In this document: one piece after another, positions 61,701-64,000 of the stretch | Layout of the letters: every line of letters begins with the position of its first letter | Numbering within the stretch: position 1 is the first letter of the stretch | DNA from: Campylorhamphus procurvoides | Taxonomy: Eukaryota; Chordata; Aves; Passeriformes; Dendrocolaptidae | Length of the DNA stretch: 64,000 nucleotides | Reading direction: 5' to 3' | Assembly (NCBI GenBank): GCA_013396655.1 | Contig: WBMV01005963.1 | Span: 186,001 to 250,000, forward strand | The notes under the pieces: model-generated | Databases searched by the model: none | What the model saw: the letters and a program-made list of their open reading frames with translations, nothing else | What the model was told of the DNA's origin: nothing | Program-made: the position numbers and the translations under genes

Positions 61701-64000
61701 ACATCTCCATGGTCTGTTTTGTTGTCCCATTCCATGAGCCTTGCCCTCCTCTCCCTCAGGACAGAAGCTGCTTTGCCAAATACTTTTTGTAGCTTCACAG
61801 CTACGGATACCAACCTTGGATACCAGCATGCTATAAAGGTTATTTGTGCTTCTCCACTGGAAAAATCAAGTAAACCTGAGGTGTCCCTGCCAACCTGGCA
61901 GTGCTGGTGGCAGCACTGGTTGAGCCTGGGACATACCATGAAGCCCAGGCAAGCAGTAGCTTGTGGAGTTCACTGGTCCCACATGTCCCTGCCAAGGGTT
62001 AAGTGTGGGCATTTTTTAAGTGTGTTTCTGTATCGGGATGCTTGCTTGTTTTGGAGACTGATTTATTTCCTCCTGTACGTGTTTGGGATCAGAGCACTTG
62101 TTTCCTCTGATTCCTGGTGTCTCTGCGGTCTCTTTGGACTGCAGCTCTGCAAGGGAGGGACTCTTAGTTTGCTGAGAAGCTGGCATAGTAGGGCTTCTTG
62201 GCATCACCATAGCCCAGAAGATCAATAAGAATAAATAGTGGAGACATTTCATATGGCTTAAATCAAACAGTCATATGGAAAAAGAGTTTGCGTTCCCCTG
62301 CCTGTAATGTGGATGCCTAATAAGGTGGACTAGGAGATAGTATTTGGAGTCAAAATGCTAGATGTGCTTCTGAAAATCCTTGCTTTTGTATGGCAGTGGC
62401 TGGGGAGTGGGGGTGGAGGTGGGATTTAAGCCCCTTAATTCAATATAAATATAGCTTTGTGGTTTAATGTGCACAGCAGTAGCTCTGTGGTTTATCATTT
62501 ACTGAGAACTATGCTTTTCTAAGAAAATGCTCTCTTCCTGGTGCATATCTAAGCCAAGGCCTCTGCTGTCATTTCGTTAACTGTAAGGATTACTCTTTAA
62601 AATAGATGTTTGGCAGTAATAAGGCCAAACAATTGCCTGATTCACACTGCAGGTGAGTTTAACAGAAATCACATTGACTAAAGCTACTCTGAGCAAGACA
62701 GCAATGTTGCATTTGAGTATTTGCCAAGAAAAACCTGAAAGTTCCTAAAACTGGCTACAAGGACAAGGGATTAGACTGTCCTTCCAAGTCTGTAAATAAG
62801 GTCCTCAGACACTTTTTCCACTTGGGAAAATGAACACTGACTGTTTATGTTTTTTAAAGAAAAAATTGAAAAATCCCATGATTTTGTAGATAGGAAAGAG
62901 TCAGCTTTGCAGTTGCTCAGCTACCAGCATGTGGGTAATTTGATGTTCTTTTCTAATCAGGAATGCATTGTGAAACTGCTATTCCTTGCAGTGAAAGGTC
63001 ACTGGATTTTTAATTTCTATTCGCTGTTTGTATTTCTCTAATAAATCACACCCTCTGATAAAACCAAATTACTGGAACCACGGAGCAAATGAAACTTTGA
63101 AACAAACCCTTTTCTATGCCACATATATGGATCCCAGAGTTTGCCTGAATTTTAAAAACAATGTGCCTTTTTAATGAAGGAATTAGCTACGGGGAGGCAG
63201 GCTGAATTAAGAAAATAATGGGTGTGCATTCTGTATAGCTCTGTGAGTTTGGGCTGCCCGAGTATTTTGTGGTGCTTGTTTGTAAGCACAGATACTTAGT
63301 TTCAGAATTAGTACAGGGTCTGAGTAATTGACCACCAGAGCTGTTATGAACTACATGCACTATGCAGAAATATATCTGAGTACAAGTTCCAAAAAGTATA
63401 GCTTGATACTTACGATACTGATAAAAAGCATCATCTGCTCTATCTGTTCAGGAAAGACCAAAACCACTGCTTTATTGCTGTGTTTTGTGCAATGAGACTC
63501 CCATGAAATGCCTTCATATAATGGATCATCCGTAGAGCGTCCTTTATTGTCTTCTCTTCCCTCTTCTCCTTCCTTAAGAAGAAAAGCAATCTGACTTTTA
63601 TAGCTAAAGGCTTGCTTGTTTCTGAATAATGGGTGTGGAACTGGTGTAAAACTGGAACAAGGTGATAATGAATCAGACTCAGAGCTTCGTTTTGTCTCTG
63701 CTGGGTCCCACACTGGGACAGAGTTTGGGTGCAGGAGGGATGGGGGCCAGGCCTGAGCTCCCTGGCTCGGAGCTGCTTGGCTTCGCCTCTCCCTGTCACT
63801 CCCCTGCCGCCTAAGAAAATATTTCCATTTGTTCTTTCCAGGTACTTTATGGCAGCACGGTGTGGCCAGAGAATGCAGTCCTCCCTCCATGAGAGCGGCA
63901 GGACGAATGTCCTTTATTTCAATCACTCACTGCTTCTGGTGTTGAGCAGGAAGCCTCAGTCCTGGCATCTCTGACTTTTTGAGTACTTGCCTTTTCAAGT
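61701..64000. other. BCL2 intron segment, no gene seen
   Basis: This is AT-rich sequence after the CR1 fragment. Some further 5' CR1 sequence may extend to about 61830. The longest ORFs here (188 codons on the minus strand at 63360-63926, 181 codons on the plus strand at 61683-62228) have no recognisable domain, and I do not call them genes. Confidence 0.55.

Larger units (their letters stand above)
13146..64000 (+). other. BCL2: Large BCL2 intron (partial; runs off the window)
   Basis: The donor GTACGT at 13146 opens an intron that continues to the end of the window, at least 50.8 kb. In mammals the corresponding intron is well over 100 kb. I searched for the last BCL2 coding exon (DAFVELYG and the membrane anchor) among the ORFs and did not find it. 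No nested gene is supported. Individual repeats and CpG-rich patches are listed separately. Confidence 0.9.

Noticed and set aside
61683..62228. 181-codon plus-strand ORF next to the CR1 fragment
   Set aside because: It begins at the edge of the CR1 copy on its opposite strand and shows no recognisable protein.
63360..63926. 188-codon minus-strand ORF near the window end
   Set aside because: The composition looks random, there is no domain, and a second minus-strand frame is open across the same bases. Not enough support for a gene.

Overview
The window is vertebrate genomic DNA, most likely from a bird. Three things support this: the KDSR-BCL2 gene pair in the same orientation, a Bcl-2 protein whose BH4-BH3 loop and other residues resemble my recollection of chicken Bcl-2, and CR1-type LINE sequence as the only recognisable interspersed repeat in a repeat-poor background. 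The species cannot be named from the sequence alone.

Layout, all genes on the + strand. About 1-1147 carries the last two coding exons of KDSR (3-ketodihydrosphingosine reductase), followed by a long 3' UTR with possible polyadenylation signals near 2.3, 4.2 and 4.37 kb. About 4.4-9.55 kb is intergenic and has no gene I can support. About 9.58-9.86 kb is a CpG-rich block joined to a polypurine tandem repeat. About 10.7-11.4 kb is a second CpG-rich block, interrupted by a 374-base run of N, and is the probable main BCL2 promoter region. About 11.3-12.56 kb is the BCL2 transcript leader, including a short upstream ORF that corresponds to the one in human BCL2. Positions 12564-13145 hold the first BCL2 coding exon (194 codons: BH4, loop, BH3, BH1 and the start of BH2). 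From 13146 to the end of the window is the large BCL2 intron; the last exon (rest of BH2 and the membrane anchor) is not in the window.

The intron holds two short CR1 3' tails (about 20.97 and 34.94 kb), one longer decayed antisense CR1 ORF2 fragment (about 60.47-61.7 kb), simple repeats, and two CpG-rich patches (about 28.67-28.89 and 48.1-48.42 kb) that stand out from the AT-rich surroundings. I found no other protein-coding gene, tRNA, rRNA, CRISPR array or endogenous retrovirus.

KDSR acts in sphingolipid synthesis at the ER. Bcl-2 is an anti-apoptotic protein of mitochondrial and ER membranes. They are conserved neighbours in vertebrates and do not form a functional operon. I do not see an undescribed system here. 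The most informative signals are the upstream ORF, the intron-retention coding tail of BCL2, and the CpG-rich patches that no annotated exon explains.
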